DNA of 14,579 bases from Planctomycetota bacterium (GTDB lineage Bacteria > Planctomycetota > UBA8108): contig JAKUSY010000026.1 in NCBI GenBank assembly GCA_022451445.1, forward strand, positions 1-14,579. The letters run 5' to 3'. Under the pieces are notes generated by a model that did not search any database, was not told where the DNA came from, and saw only the letters and a list, made by a program, of their open reading frames with translations. The first letter of the stretch is position 1. The number at the start of each line of letters is the position of its first letter. Shown here in pieces: positions 6,878-13,878 of the stretch. The position numbers were made by a program, and so were the translations under genes.

Positions 6878-7285
6878 TCAGAGGCAGAACGTGGAGGCGG
6901 GGCAGGCGGCCGGCTGGCTTTCCCACCAGTCTCTCCAGGTTCTCGAGTGGCACTCGATCCAGTCCTGGGCCGCCGCTTCCCAGTCGAGGTCCCGGCCCTC
7001 TTTTTCGTGGACCTGGGACTTGTGCTGCTCGATCTCCTTGAGCTGCATCTGGCCGTCGATGCGCATTTTCTCGGCCCGCCACTTGCGGCCGAGTCGTCCC
7101 TCCCAGGCCTCGAGGGTCTCCTTGATGGTGATCTCGCAGTCGTTCTCACGCCGGAGGAAGATCCGACAGGCGTGGATGGCTCGGACCTCGGAGGGCCAGA
7201 AATCCGCCAACAGCTCGGAGATTTTCGCCCGGGTTTCGCCCTTGCGGTAGCCGCGCGATTTCTTTTTTGCCGACTGGGTAGCCAT
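6878..7285 (-). CDS. Charged, tryptophan-rich hypothetical protein (135 aa)
   Basis: The family is not recognised, but the sequence looks like a real, constrained protein. ATG 7285 is chosen; a TTG at 7315 would add ten residues and has an AAGG-type site, so it cannot be excluded. The N-terminus is basic (SAKKKSRGYRKGETRAK). The centre is a mostly helical, highly charged stretch: ISELLADFWPSEVRAIHACR, then FLRRENDCEITIKETLEAWE. The end has clustered aromatic residues (DWEAAAQDWIECH, TWRDWWE) and three cysteines. It has no signal peptide or membrane segment, so it is probably cytoplasmic. It lies 121 bases upstream of the exported methyltransferase fusion on the same strand and downstream of the exporter terminator. 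The basic N-terminus could bind nucleic acid or ribosomes, but that is speculation. Confidence 0.7.
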   Translation of the reverse strand: MATQSAKKKSRGYRKGETRAKISELLADFWPSEVRAIHACRIFLRRENDCEITIKETLEAWEGRLGRKWRAEKMRIDGQMQLKEIEQHKSQVHEKEGRDLDWEAAAQDWIECHSRTWRDWWESQPAACPASTFCL

Positions 7286-7457
7286 CTGCTCGATTCGGTT
7301 GCTGGTGAGGGGCAAAGCGACCTTGCAATACCATTTCTTCGTTCATCCGCGGGAGAATCCTTAGCAAAAGCGGGGCTTAACGTGCCTGGTCGAAAAAAAA
7401 AACGGCTGTTTACGAAAAAAGGGGGTCCGGAGCCTGGTTTTGCCTCCTGAATGGCCG

Positions 7458-7477
7458 ATAAAACCCCGCCCACGGGG
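7458..7477 (-). terminator. Intrinsic terminator of the ABC exporter operon
   Basis: Reading the minus strand about 10 bases past the exporter stop, CCCCG and CGGGG pair as a perfect five-base stem around a TGGG loop (7477-7464), followed at once by TTTTAT (7463-7458). The stem is short but all G-C and the T-run is well placed. Confidence 0.6.
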
Positions 7478-7486
7478 AGCCACTCG

Positions 7487-9331
7487 TCAATCGAAGGATT
7501 GCGGACCCGTGCCGGTATCGAGGTACTGCAACTGGTGGAGCTTGTGGTAGATCACCTTGAGCGAGAGCAGCTCCCCGTGGGTTCCCTGCTCCCGAAGCTC
7601 TCCCTTGTGAAGGACGAGGATCTTGTCGGCTTTCTTGATGGTGGAGAGGCGGTGGGCGATCACGATCGAGGTTCTTCCCTCGAGCAGCTTGCCGATGGCG
7701 TCCTGGATCAGGGCCTCGGTCGTTGAGTCGATGTAGGCGGTCGCCTCGTCGAGAATGAGAATGTCCGGGTCGTGTACCAGCGCCCTGGCGAAGACCAGCA
7801 ATTGCTTCTCTCCGACCGAGAGGGTCCGTCCTCGTTCGCCCAGCACCTCGTCGTAGGCGGAGGGGAGGTCGTTGACGAAGCCGTCGGCGTTGGCGCGGCG
7901 GGCGCAGTCGAGCAGGCGCTCTTCGCTGATGTCATCGGAGTTCAGGAGCAGGTTCTCGCGGATGGATCGCGAAAAAAGGAAGACATCCTGCAGAACGCTT
8001 CCAATCCGGGCCCGCAGATCCCGTTTGCGGTATTTCCTGACATCGACGCCGTCGATCAGGATCGTTCCGCGCTGCGGATCGTAGAAGCGGCTCACCAGGT
8101 TGACGATGGTGGTTTTTCCCGCTCCCGTGGCGCCGACGATGGCGACGGTCTGTCCGGGCTTCACGCTGAAGCTGACATCCTTCAGCACGTATTCTTCATC
8201 CTTGTAGGCGAAGGAGACCCGGTCGAATTCAATGCCGCCCTTGAACTTTTCGACAGGGCGGGGCTCGTCCGGATCGACGAGGGCTTCCGGTGTGTCGAGA
8301 ACGTTGAAGACACGCTCGGCCGCCGCCATGGCGGACTGCAGGATGTTGTAGCGATCCGCCATGTCGCGTATCGGCTGGAAGAAGCGGCCGAGGAAATGCC
8401 AGAAGAGGTAGAACTCACCGAAGGTCAGGGTCTGCTCCAGGGCGGTCAGCTGGATGCCGCCGCGCCAGATCACCACCGCCAGCACCACGGTGCTGACGAT
8501 TTCGATGAACGGGAAGAATACCGCGTAGGCCTTGACCGAGCGCAGGAACGCCTCCATGTAGCGTCCGTTGATTCCCCGATGTTCATCCTGGAGGGAGTCT
8601 TCGCGGTTGAAGGCCTGGACGATCTCCATTCCCTGGATCGCCTCCTGCGTGAAGGCGTTGAGATGGGACAGGTGTCCGCGCTGTTGGCGGTAGTACTTGC
8701 GGGCCCTGTTCCTGAAGACGAAGGTTCCCAGGATCAGGAGGGGCAGGACGCTGAGGGTGACGAGCGCGAGGGTGACGTTGACCCAGAGCAGGGCGGCGGT
8801 GATGGCGGTGAGGATCAGCACATCGGCGAGGAAGCTGACGATCCCGCTGGCGAAGAGTTCGTTGAGAGCTTCGATATCGCTGGTGATTCGCGTTACCAGG
8901 CGCCCCACGGGATTCCTGTAGTAAAAACCCAGGGGCATGTGAAGGAGGTGGTCGTAGAGCTGCTGGCGCAGCTCGAATACGACCCGCTGGCCGATGTGGG
9001 CCATGACGAGGCTCTGGGAGAAACGCAACAGCAGGAGGAGGACTGACACGCCGAGAAAAACGGAGACCAGGACCAGGACCTCCCTGAAGGCCGCCTCGGT
9101 GCCGGAGCTGTCACCGAGAACACTGGTATTGAGCGGACCATCGATCGCCCGCTGGATGATGAACGGGCCTACGAGGCTGCCGAGGGTAACGAAGATGAGC
9201 AGCAGCAGGGCGAGGACAACCAACTTCCTGTGCGGCAGGGCGTAGCGCAGCAGCCGGCCCATGAGACCCTTGTCGAAGGCCTTGCCGACGGTGAAATCTT
9301 CATGGAAGGACCGGGCTTCGCTCTTGTGCAT
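7487..9331 (-). CDS. ABC exporter half-transporter, catalytic subunit (MdlB/YheH-like)
   Basis: This 614-residue subunit has an N-terminal six-helix membrane domain (about 28-320) fused to an ATPase domain. ATPase motifs in order are Walker A GATGAGKTT (400-408), Q-loop Q448, signature LSVGEKQ (504-510, with Val and Glu where LSGGQ is canonical), Walker B ILILDE with the catalytic glutamate E529, the D-loop YIDS and the H-loop H560. The LSVG-x-Q form of the signature is what MdlB and YheH carry. The start lies 2 bases after the stop of the partner gene, with GGAGGG inside the partner's last codons, so the subunits are almost certainly made together and form a heterodimer. Such exporters pump drugs, lipids or peptides out across the cytoplasmic membrane. 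The substrate here cannot be told from sequence. The gene is followed by an intrinsic terminator. Confidence 0.9.
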   Translation of the reverse strand: MHKSEARSFHEDFTVGKAFDKGLMGRLLRYALPHRKLVVLALLLLIFVTLGSLVGPFIIQRAIDGPLNTSVLGDSSGTEAAFREVLVLVSVFLGVSVLLLLLRFSQSLVMAHIGQRVVFELRQQLYDHLLHMPLGFYYRNPVGRLVTRITSDIEALNELFASGIVSFLADVLILTAITAALLWVNVTLALVTLSVLPLLILGTFVFRNRARKYYRQQRGHLSHLNAFTQEAIQGMEIVQAFNREDSLQDEHRGINGRYMEAFLRSVKAYAVFFPFIEIVSTVVLAVVIWRGGIQLTALEQTLTFGEFYLFWHFLGRFFQPIRDMADRYNILQSAMAAAERVFNVLDTPEALVDPDEPRPVEKFKGGIEFDRVSFAYKDEEYVLKDVSFSVKPGQTVAIVGATGAGKTTIVNLVSRFYDPQRGTILIDGVDVRKYRKRDLRARIGSVLQDVFLFSRSIRENLLLNSDDISEERLLDCARRANADGFVNDLPSAYDEVLGERGRTLSVGEKQLLVFARALVHDPDILILDEATAYIDSTTEALIQDAIGKLLEGRTSIVIAHRLSTIKKADKILVLHKGELREQGTHGELLSLKVIYHKLHQLQYLDTGTGPQSFD

Positions 9332-9333
9332 CT

Positions 9334-11109
9334 TTACATGCCCTCCAGCTCGTCAGAGAGCAGCTGAAGCCTGTAGGTCTCCGCGTAGAGCCCATTCATC
9401 TTCAGGAGCTCATCATGGGTTCCCTCCTCGGCGACACGTCCCTGGTCGAGGACGTAGATCCTGTCGGCGTGCAGGATGCTCGAGATGCGCTGCGCGCTTA
9501 CCAGGGTGGTGGTGTTGCCTGTGGCCGTCCGGAGCTCGGCGAGTATTTCTTTCTCCGTCTGCGTGTCGACGGCGGAGAGGGAGTCGTCGAGCAGCAGGAT
9601 GGAGGGCTGTATGAGAAGGGCCCGGGCCAGGGCGGTACGCTGTTTCTGGCCGCCTGAGAGGGTGACTCCGCGCTCGCCCACCTGCTCGTCCCAGCCCCGG
9701 GGAAATTGGTCGATGTCTTTCTCCAGCCGGGAGATTCGCGCGGCTGACAGCACCGCCCCTTCATCGGGTTCATCAAGGCCGAAGCCGATATTGCCGCTGA
9801 TCGACCTGGAGAAGAGGAAGCTTTCCTGGGGGACGTAGCCGATAGAGCGGCGCAGCAGATCGATGGGAAGCAGGTTGATGTCGGTCCCATCGATGAAGAT
9901 TCGTCCGTCGCCCACCGCCACGATGCGCGGCAGGGTCTTGAGGAGGGTCGATTTTCCCGAGCCCGTGCGCCCGGTGATGGCTACCGTATGCCCGGCCGGC
10001 ACCTCGATGGAGATGTCCTCGAGGATGTTTTTTCCGTTGTAGGCGAAGTCGAGGCCGCGAATCGAGATCGCGCCCTCGATCCTGCCCGTCGCCGGCCTGA
10101 TGGGTTCGGCCGGCAGGGTGATGCTCGATTCCGACTCGAGGATGGCCTCCAGGCGTACGACGCTGGCGCTGGCCCGATGGAATTGGTTGACCACCCAGCC
10201 GATGGAGATCATCGGCCAGATGAGCTGGAATTGGTAGCCGGCGAATTTGATGAATTCTCCAAGGCTGAGCGCTCCCTCGCCCCCGAGCAGGTAGTAGCCG
10301 CCCAGCAGCAGCAGGAGCATCAGTGACAGCTCGTTGACCCCGGCCACCAGCGGATGCATCCAGGCCTGGATCCGGGCGGTGGTCATATTGTCGTCAAGGT
10401 ACTCGCTGTAGAGTTTCCGGAACCTTTCGCCCTCGGCCTTCTCCTGGGCGAAGGACTTGACGACCCGGATCCCGGCGAAGTCCTCCTGGGAGAGGGAGCT
10501 CAGGTCCGAGAGGGTCTCCTGGGCCTTGGAAACCGCGGCATGAACCCTGGGGCCGATCTTGCGGACCGAGAGGGTGAGCAGGGACAGGGGCACCATGAGC
10601 AGCAGCGTCAGCCAGCCGCTGACGGAGATCATCAGGGGGATCGCGATCAGCAGCATGCAGACGGTATTGGCGGAGTACATGATGATCGGTCCGGCGAGAA
10701 CGCGTACCCGCTCGACGGCCTGGCTGCAGCGGGCGAGGATGGCGCCCGTCTTCCAGCGATTGTAGAAGCCCTGGTCGAGGTGTTGCAGGTGGGCGAAGAG
10801 CTTGTCGCGCAGGGCGAACTCGACCTTTCGCGAGGCGCTGATGATGAACCAGCGGATAGCGAAGAGGGAGAGCCCCCTGGTGAAGGCGAAGATCACGATC
10901 GCGGCGAGGAGTAAGGTGAGCTGCTTGGTGGGGGGAATGGTCGCCGGAGCCTGCGGGCCCATGGACGCGCGCAGGATGTCCACGCATTCCCCGGTCAGCC
11001 AGGGAATGGCCAGCAGTGAGCCGATAGACAGCGGCACCATGAGGAGCCCCGCGAGGTAGCGGCGTCCGTAGGGCTTCGCGAAAGGCAGGATGAAACGAAT
11101 ACTGTTCAA
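9334..11109 (-). CDS. ABC exporter half-transporter, degenerate-site subunit (MdlA/YheI-like)
   Basis: This 591-residue partner of the next gene has a six-helix membrane domain (about 15-320) and an ATPase domain: Walker A GRTGSGKST (380-388), Q-loop Q428, a canonical LSGGQKQ signature (484-490) and Walker B ILLLDDS. The usual catalytic glutamate is aspartate (D509) and the switch histidine is glutamine (SAQRIS, Q540). These losses mark the non-hydrolysing site of asymmetric heterodimeric exporters such as TM287/288, BmrCD and MdlAB. The partner supplies the intact Glu and His, but its own signature is altered, so the two subunits would together build one active and one degenerate ATP site. 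The start is a TTG at 11109: the frame is closed by a TGA further upstream, no ATG lies between, and a GGTGGAAAG stretch serves as ribosome site. The next in-frame Met would remove part of helix 1. Confidence 0.9.
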   Translation of the reverse strand: MNSIRFILPFAKPYGRRYLAGLLMVPLSIGSLLAIPWLTGECVDILRASMGPQAPATIPPTKQLTLLLAAIVIFAFTRGLSLFAIRWFIISASRKVEFALRDKLFAHLQHLDQGFYNRWKTGAILARCSQAVERVRVLAGPIIMYSANTVCMLLIAIPLMISVSGWLTLLLMVPLSLLTLSVRKIGPRVHAAVSKAQETLSDLSSLSQEDFAGIRVVKSFAQEKAEGERFRKLYSEYLDDNMTTARIQAWMHPLVAGVNELSLMLLLLLGGYYLLGGEGALSLGEFIKFAGYQFQLIWPMISIGWVVNQFHRASASVVRLEAILESESSITLPAEPIRPATGRIEGAISIRGLDFAYNGKNILEDISIEVPAGHTVAITGRTGSGKSTLLKTLPRIVAVGDGRIFIDGTDINLLPIDLLRRSIGYVPQESFLFSRSISGNIGFGLDEPDEGAVLSAARISRLEKDIDQFPRGWDEQVGERGVTLSGGQKQRTALARALLIQPSILLLDDSLSAVDTQTEKEILAELRTATGNTTTLVSAQRISSILHADRIYVLDQGRVAEEGTHDELLKMNGLYAETYRLQLLSDELEGM

Positions 11110-11148
11110 GAGCCGGTCTTTCCACCGATGGTGTTCTCAGGAGCGGGC

Positions 11149-11154
11149 ATTCTA
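11149..11154 (-). promoter_or_regulatory. Possible -10 box for the ABC exporter operon
   Basis: On the minus strand TAGAAT matches the -10 consensus in five of six positions, about 40 bases upstream of the TTG start. No convincing -35 precedes it; the expected position is G/C-rich. Low confidence. Confidence 0.25.
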
Positions 11155-11188
11155 TTCCCCCCGGGGTTGAGGGGCAGGAGATTTCCCG

Positions 11189-11214
11189 TAAAAAGGAGCC
11201 CTCCAGGGGAGGGC
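11189..11214 (-). terminator. Terminator-like hairpin upstream of the exporter operon
   Basis: GCCCTCC (11198-11204) and GGAGGGC (11208-11214) form a perfect seven-base stem with a three-base loop. On the minus strand the stem is followed by TCC and then TTTTTA (11195-11190), the form of an intrinsic terminator. On the plus strand no T-run follows. It sits between the two divergent genes with no minus-strand gene before it, so it would stop antisense transcription leaving the secreted-protein locus, or act in a longer leader of the exporter. Confidence 0.45.
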
Positions 11215-11243
11215 AGAAAAGACTCCCGCCTTCACCCTGGTGG

Positions 11244-11252
11244 TGCTAACAT
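11244..11252 (+). promoter_or_regulatory. Possible extended -10 upstream of the first cohesin/dockerin gene
   Basis: TGCTAACAT lies about 90 bases before the ATG at 11345. The context GTGCTA-nn-ATCGA is repeated at the better promoter of the paralogous gene (12476-12488), which is the main reason to list it. No good -35 was found at the right distance. Confidence 0.3.
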
Positions 11253-11344
11253 CGATTTTGACGATGGCACACGGGCCGTCATTCAGGGTTAAAAGGAGAA
11301 ACCGGCGCGTTGCCATGGATGGCTTCGGGACCGGGGAGGTCAGG

Positions 11345-12415
11345 ATGAGCGCTGCACGTGGAATCAAACAGGTTTCGCTCTTGACGGGTGTCTTCCTGCT
11401 GGTGAGCACCAGCGCCTGGGGAGTGAATCGCTTCAGGATCGGGGATGGGCAGCTCCCCCTGGGCTCCAGCGGGAACGTCGTCGGCATCGTGGCGGATATC
11501 GACCAGGAGATCGTGGGTCTCTCGATCGCGCTCGATTTTGACCCGGCGAAGCTCCGTATCTCCGAGGTTCGCCTCGGCGCTGGTCTCATCGGGCTCAAGC
11601 CCGAGTTCAGCGATGGCATTATCGACAATGCCCGGGGCGAGCTTGTCCACGGCATCATCCTGTCGCTGACCGAGACGATCGTCGAACGCAGGATCGCCGC
11701 CGGCGAGGGGGTAGAGGTCCTGCGGCTGGTGGTGGACGTCATCGCGGAGGAGCCAGCCAGCACAACCCTCGATCTCGCCAATGCCGCCGGTTTTCCCGGC
11801 CGCCTGAACGTCATGACGGATGGCGGTGGGAACTCGGTGGCTCCCTCGCCGCAGCTCTCCGATGGAGTCCTGGCGCTGCGCCGGCTGCTGCCGGTCATCA
11901 AGCATATCCAGGGCAACGTCGGTGTCGCCGGCGACACCTTCCTGGTGGTCGGCTTTAATTTTGACCAGGCCGGGCTGCAGGTCACGATCTGCGGCAACGA
12001 GGCGGAGCATCGCCTGCTCGGTGATGGCCAGACCCTGCAGGTCTTCGCGCCGGCGTGCGCTGCCGCGGGTTTCGCGGTCCTGGAGATCTGTAATTCCTTC
12101 GGCTGCGACACAGTCGCCGAGGGTTTTGACTACGATCTTGTCGGCGGCCGCCAGGCGCCCGGTGATTGCAATGGCGATGGCGGCCTCGATCTCTCGGATG
12201 GCGTCTGCCTCCTGAGCCACCTCTTCCTCGGCCAGCCGGCCGAGCTGCCTTGCGATGGAGCGGGCGAGATGAGCCTGAATGATTTCAACGGCGATGCCAG
12301 GATCGATCTTTCCGACGGTGTCGGTATCCTGGTTTACCTTTTCCAGGGCGGGCCGGCCCATGCCGAGGGTACCGAGTGCAAGGTTCTCACGGGATGTTCG
12401 AACAGCTGTAATTGA
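11345..12415 (+). CDS. Secreted cohesin-like / IPT-TIG / dockerin protein, copy 1
   Basis: The frame is open from 11240, but ATG 11345 has GGGGAGG just upstream and begins a signal peptide (hydrophobic core ~10-23, cleavage near AWG/VN, 26-27). The 356-residue product has, in order, a cohesin-like beta-sandwich (~44-178, with ALDFDPAKL, VRLGAG and a closing SDGVLAL strand), one cysteine-rich IPT/TIG domain (~183-264, with GFNFDQ and ICGNEAEH) and a type I dockerin (272-336). Both calcium loops are intact: DCNGDGGLDLSD (274-285) and DFNGDARIDLSD (313-324). A tail with cysteines at 345, 351 and 355 ends CN. No catalytic domain is visible, so it is probably a structural or adhesive surface protein, binding through calcium-loaded dockerin to a cohesin, possibly a sibling. 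Domain calls are from pattern recognition. It is followed by a paralogue 131 bases downstream. Confidence 0.85.
   Translation: MSAARGIKQVSLLTGVFLLVSTSAWGVNRFRIGDGQLPLGSSGNVVGIVADIDQEIVGLSIALDFDPAKLRISEVRLGAGLIGLKPEFSDGIIDNARGELVHGIILSLTETIVERRIAAGEGVEVLRLVVDVIAEEPASTTLDLANAAGFPGRLNVMTDGGGNSVAPSPQLSDGVLALRRLLPVIKHIQGNVGVAGDTFLVVGFNFDQAGLQVTICGNEAEHRLLGDGQTLQVFAPACAAAGFAVLEICNSFGCDTVAEGFDYDLVGGRQAPGDCNGDGGLDLSDGVCLLSHLFLGQPAELPCDGAGEMSLNDFNGDARIDLSDGVGILVYLFQGGPAHAEGTECKVLTGCSNSCN
12101..12415 (+). repeat. Direct repeat, copy 1 of 315-bp dockerin-tail module
   Basis: This stretch and 13564-13878 are the same length and align without gaps, from the GCDTVAEGF codons to the stop. Encoded identity is about 88 of 104 residues by hand count, and long runs are identical in DNA, for example around the VCLLSHLFLG codons. 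Confidence 0.85.
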
Positions 12416-12456
12416 GCCCCCCCGCGGGGATTACTGAGCGCGGCCGGTTACACAAT

Positions 12457-12485
12457 TTGCACCGGCAGGATTAGAGTGCTATGAT
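12457..12485 (+). promoter_or_regulatory. Sigma70-type promoter of the second cohesin/dockerin gene
   Basis: TTGCAC (12457-12462) and TATGAT (12480-12485) are separated by 17 bases, with TG one base before the -10 (extended -10). The predicted start near 12492 gives a leader of about 55 bases to the ATG at 12547 and lies downstream of the alternative ATG at 12481, which argues against that start. Confidence 0.65.
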
Positions 12486-12546
12486 CGACCGCTCAGGGCC
12501 AGTGGGTAAACGACCAGGAATCCTTAAAATAATACCGAGGTGTCTC

Positions 12547-13878
12547 ATGGGTAAGATTCGTTGCTTTCAGTTCGCGGTGATGTTGAGCGTGCTGGCTTGC
12601 GCCGCCACCTTGATGGCTACCAACCGTTTCGAGGTTTCGGGGCGAAACATTCCCCAGTCAACCACGGGAGTCGAGATCTCGATCCGCGCGGATCTCGACC
12701 AGGACATCTACGGATTCTCCGTATCGTTGAATTTCGATCCGGATGACGTCACCGTTACGAGCGTACGTCTCGGAAGCGCCGTGGCGCCGCTGGAGCCGGA
12801 GTTCAGCGCCGGCGTTCTCGACAACGAGGCCGGCCAGCTTTCCCACGGAGTCGTCTTCGCCCTGAGCGAGGCGCGCATCAACACCAAGCTCGAGTCCGCC
12901 GAGGATCTCGAGGTGCTGGTGCTGGTCATCGACGTCGGCGCCACCCCCGGCACCACGACCCTCGACCTGGTCAACGGCAGCGCGCCCGGCCGGCTGAACG
13001 TCATGACGGATGGCGTGGGCAACTCGGTGTCTCCGGCGCCCACCCTTGTCGATGGCACGATCAACATCATCGATCTGGCTCCGCATATGGACAGCTATCT
13101 GAACAACAACGGCAGCTCGGGCACGGTCTTCACGATCATCGGCAACAACTTCGACCAGCCGGAGCTTACCGTGAAGGTCTGCGGCAACGACGCCGAGCAT
13201 GAGGTCTTCGCCAATGGGCAGACCCTGCAGGTGACGGCGCCCCGTTGTCCCGACAAGGGCCCCGCCCTCCTCGAGGTCTGCACCGTGCGCGGCTGCGCCC
13301 GTGACCCCCTCGGCTTCATGTACACGGTCGCCGACACGGCGCCGATAATCACCAGCGTCATCTCGAACGAGGGCCGCGCCGGCAGTGTCTTTTTTACCGA
13401 TGTCCGCAACCTGAGCAACCCGGACACGGTCACGGTGAAGGTCTGCGGCACCGACGCCACCTTCTCGATTCTCCCCGGTGGCGTGACCCTGCGCACCCTT
13501 CTGATCAATGCTCCCGACTGCGGGACCGGCGGCTGGGCGACGCTCGAGGTGTGCAACGAATTCGGCTGCGATACCGTCGCCGAGGGCTTTAACTACGACA
13601 TCGTCGGCGGCCGCCAGGTGCCCGGCGACTGCAATAGCGACGGCAGCCTCGACCTCTCCGATGGAGTCTGCCTCCTGAGCCACCTCTTCCTCGGCGCGCC
13701 GGTCGAGCTGCCCTGCGATGGCGCGGGCGAGACCGCCCTGAACGACTTCAACGGCGATGCCAACGTCGACCTCTCCGACGGAGTCGGTGTCCTGGTCTAT
13801 CTCTTCCAGGGTGGGCCGGCCCATGCCGAAGGTACCCAGTGCAAGGTCCTGGTGGGCTGTCCGAACGTCTGCAATTGA
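12547..13878 (+). CDS. Secreted cohesin-like / two IPT-TIG / dockerin protein, copy 2
   Basis: The start is ATG 12547, with GAGG 7 bases upstream and a promoter at 12457-12485; the in-frame ATG at 12481 lies inside that promoter. The 443-residue product has a signal peptide (~1-24; VLAC at 15-18 is a poor lipobox, so cleavage at LMA/TN is preferred), a cohesin-like domain (~41-175, with SLNFDPDDV and VRLGSA), TIG1 (~177-260), TIG2 (~264-351), a type I dockerin (359-421) and a cysteine-containing tail ending CN. The calcium loops DCNSDGSLDLSD (361-372) and DFNGDANVDLSD (400-411) keep all key Asp/Asn positions. Each TIG has four cysteines at similar places, which suggests disulfides. It is a tandem paralogue of the gene at 11345 with an added TIG. 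Its likely role is extracellular structure or adhesion; no enzyme domain is seen. Confidence 0.87.
   Translation: MGKIRCFQFAVMLSVLACAATLMATNRFEVSGRNIPQSTTGVEISIRADLDQDIYGFSVSLNFDPDDVTVTSVRLGSAVAPLEPEFSAGVLDNEAGQLSHGVVFALSEARINTKLESAEDLEVLVLVIDVGATPGTTTLDLVNGSAPGRLNVMTDGVGNSVSPAPTLVDGTINIIDLAPHMDSYLNNNGSSGTVFTIIGNNFDQPELTVKVCGNDAEHEVFANGQTLQVTAPRCPDKGPALLEVCTVRGCARDPLGFMYTVADTAPIITSVISNEGRAGSVFFTDVRNLSNPDTVTVKVCGTDATFSILPGGVTLRTLLINAPDCGTGGWATLEVCNEFGCDTVAEGFNYDIVGGRQVPGDCNSDGSLDLSDGVCLLSHLFLGAPVELPCDGAGETALNDFNGDANVDLSDGVGVLVYLFQGGPAHAEGTQCKVLVGCPNVCN
13564..13878 (+). repeat. Direct repeat, copy 2 of 315-bp dockerin-tail module
   Basis: Partner of 12101-12415, with equal length and no gaps. 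It covers the end of TIG2, the linker VGGRQ, the dockerin and the cysteine tail. Similarity to copy 1 is clearly higher here than in the cohesin-like part. Confidence 0.85.

Noticed and set aside
6269..7450. 393-codon plus-strand frame spanning the methyltransferase start and the Trp-rich gene
   Set aside because: It crosses two better-supported minus-strand genes and their intergenic gap, and shows no recognisable protein features. The 350-codon frame at 5365-6417 is rejected on the same grounds.
7393..7450. Ten-A run and nearby GGAG/CTCC pairing as a second terminator
   Set aside because: The only stem found is four bases, and the T-run on the minus strand is not adjacent to it. The hairpin at 7458-7477 is sufficient.
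6757..7473. N-terminal extension of the methyltransferase fusion
   Set aside because: The extension is a low-complexity Arg/Pro/Ser stretch overlapping the Trp-rich gene. A signal peptide and ribosome site mark 6756 as the start.
7772..9046. 424-codon plus-strand frame antisense to the ABC exporter
   Set aside because: It lies wholly within a clear ABC transporter gene. The product is acidic, rich in Asp, Glu, Val and Gly, with no motif, as expected for the complement of a coding frame.
11258..11286. TTGACG as a -35 box for copy 1
   Set aside because: The -35 is good, but at 17 or 18 bases downstream there is only ATTCAG or TTCAGG, which is not a usable -10.
11240..11344. Upstream ATG for cohesin/dockerin copy 1
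   Set aside because: It would bury the signal peptide behind 35 basic residues, whereas ATG 11345 has a strong ribosome site and an immediate signal sequence.
11279..12361. Long open frame on the minus strand, antisense to cohesin/dockerin copy 1
   Set aside because: It mirrors a gene with signal peptide, ribosome site and recognisable domains, and its composition is that of a G+C-driven shadow frame with no family resemblance. A similar shadow (12658-13824) lies under copy 2.
12591..12600. Lipoprotein signal in copy 2 (VLAC)
   Set aside because: Leu at -2 and the hydrophobic residues after the Cys fit poorly with a lipobox, and the paralogue has none; ordinary signal peptidase cleavage is more likely.
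11345..13878. A cellulosome gene cluster
   Set aside because: Cohesin-like and dockerin modules are present, but there is no glycoside hydrolase, carbohydrate-binding module or multi-cohesin scaffoldin in the window.
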